A stretch of DNA of 64,000 bases, from positions 248,001-312,000 of the forward strand of contig NZ_JBBCMA010000003.1 of assembly GCF_037152535.1 (NCBI RefSeq). Direction: 5' to 3'. The position numbers were made by a program, and so were the translations under genes. Shown here piece by piece: positions 63,428 through 64,000 of this stretch. The notes under the pieces are model-generated. The model was not told where the DNA came from. It worked only from the letters and a program-made list of their open reading frames with translations, and searched no databases. This DNA is from Leclercia sp. AS011 (lineage in GTDB: Bacteria > Pseudomonadota > Gammaproteobacteria > Enterobacterales > Enterobacteriaceae). The first letter of the stretch is position 1. Every line of letters begins with the position of its first letter.

Positions 63428-63922
63428 TTACTTTGCCGCTTTCTGATTAATATTACCGATGGCCAGATCGGTGAGTTTAAGATCGGTGGATTTCTCTTCT
63501 TCCAGCGTCTCGGCTAATAATTTTACTGCCTGGGTATAACCTAATTGCTCCGCCAGGGTGGCGAGCGTGCCATAGCTGGCAATTTCGTAGTGTTCGACTT
63601 TTTGCGCAGCCGCAATCAGTGCCGCATCACGCACTTCATTTTTCTCTGTGCTTTCAATCACTTCGTTGGCTTCTTCAATTAAGCCTTCCATCGCCACACA
63701 CTTCATTCTTTTCAGTTTAACGTTGGGCGTTTTCTCGATAAGCTGATCGATACGTTCAATCTGGCCGTGGGTCTCTTCCAGGTGTGCTTTAAACGCAGCG
63801 CTCAGATCCGGGCTGGAGGCTTCGCGGGACAATTTAGCCAGGGCACGGGTCAACTGTTTCTCTGCACTGTAGGTGTCAGAGAGCAGGTGGATAAAGACAT
63901 CCTCTATACTTTTCATATTCAT
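63428..63922 (-). CDS. yciF: YciF, DUF892 ferritin-like protein
   Basis: The 164-residue protein is nearly identical to E. coli YciF through most of its length (MNMKSIEDVFIHLLSDTYSA; KVEHYEIASYGTLATLAEQL). The fold is a ferritin-like bundle with a dinuclear-metal-type pattern. GGAGAAAAG lies upstream of the ATG. yciG, expected upstream, is outside the window. Confidence 0.95.
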   Translation of the reverse strand: MNMKSIEDVFIHLLSDTYSAEKQLTRALAKLSREASSPDLSAAFKAHLEETHGQIERIDQLIEKTPNVKLKRMKCVAMEGLIEEANEVIESTEKNEVRDAALIAAAQKVEHYEIASYGTLATLAEQLGYTQAVKLLAETLEEEKSTDLKLTDLAIGNINQKAAK

Positions 63923-63949
63923 ATGCTTTTCTCCAGTGACAGGAAAATT

Positions 63950-63971
63950 CTGCGAGCCCGCGGACTCGCAG
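63950..63971. terminator. hairpin upstream of yciF
   Basis: CTGCGAG and CTCGCAG form a 7-base stem enclosing CCGCGG. On the minus strand it is followed by AATTTTCC. It sits between yciF and the presumed yciG gene and may attenuate read-through into yciF or stabilise the upstream message. No coding sequence could be assigned to 63972-64000. Confidence 0.4.
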
Positions 63972-64000
63972 AGTACCGATTAAAGTGAAGAACAGGTTTT

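Overview
The window is chromosomal DNA from a member of the Enterobacteriaceae. Nearly all core genes are close relatives of E. coli K-12 genes (hyc, hydN, hypF, fdhF, nrdHIEF, ygaM, ygaC, alaE, stpA, yqaE, the yah cluster, ydeI/ydeJ, yciE/yciF). Gene order differs from K-12, most coding DNA is GC-rich by eye, and several genes are absent from K-12 (a NiCoT nickel transporter, cioAB-type oxidase, katN, a second formate dehydrogenase H). This suits an Enterobacter/Citrobacter/Lelliottia-like genus, but I cannot name the genus from sequence alone.

1-14.4 kb is a formate hydrogenlyase district. It holds the 3' end of the hyc operon (hycF', hycG, hycH, hycI), then a variable segment, then hydN - fdhF(Cys) - hypF - nickel permease, and then a separately promoted selenocysteine fdhF. 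Both hydN and the second fdhF have textbook sigma-54 promoters preceded by related FhlA-type palindromes. The variable segment (2-5.8 kb) is AT-rich. It carries a TolA-domain lipoprotein, a two-gene CBASS-like antiphage system (CD-NTase plus S-4TM pore effector), an unrecognised 152-aa gene and a remnant of a P4-like (Ash family) gene.

14.6-26 kb holds a CspA-type cold-shock gene with its long leader, a membrane phosphodiesterase/diguanylate cyclase pair, the class Ib ribonucleotide reductase operon nrdHIEF, and the small-gene cluster ygaM, ygaC, alaE, stpA, a YodC-like gene and yqaE. 26-35 kb is a yah-type catabolic operon (yahB divergent; yahD, yahF, yahG, an extra permease, yahI carbamate kinase, Tat-exported yahJ amidohydrolase) that lacks yahE. 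35-41.7 kb holds a LysR-controlled operon of MFS transporter, SDR and split transketolase, then an SDR/LysR divergent pair.

41.8-55.7 kb is a contact-dependent growth inhibition island read leftward. cdiB, cdiC (lysine acyltransferase), a 2869-residue cdiA and a membrane immunity gene are followed by a train of orphan immunity genes (a second membrane immunity paralogue, two YezG-like genes, a SUKH-like gene), a possible toxin-tail remnant and a 34-aa lipoprotein, ending at an Ail/OmpX-like gene. The leaders of cdiB and of the Ail-like gene share a tandem Rcs-box-like element.

55.8-64 kb contains ydeI, a five-gene region including ydeJ, a duplicated 91-bp BIME, the cioAB oxidase and the yciF-yciE-katN stress operon. 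REP/BIME repeats mark many gene ends.
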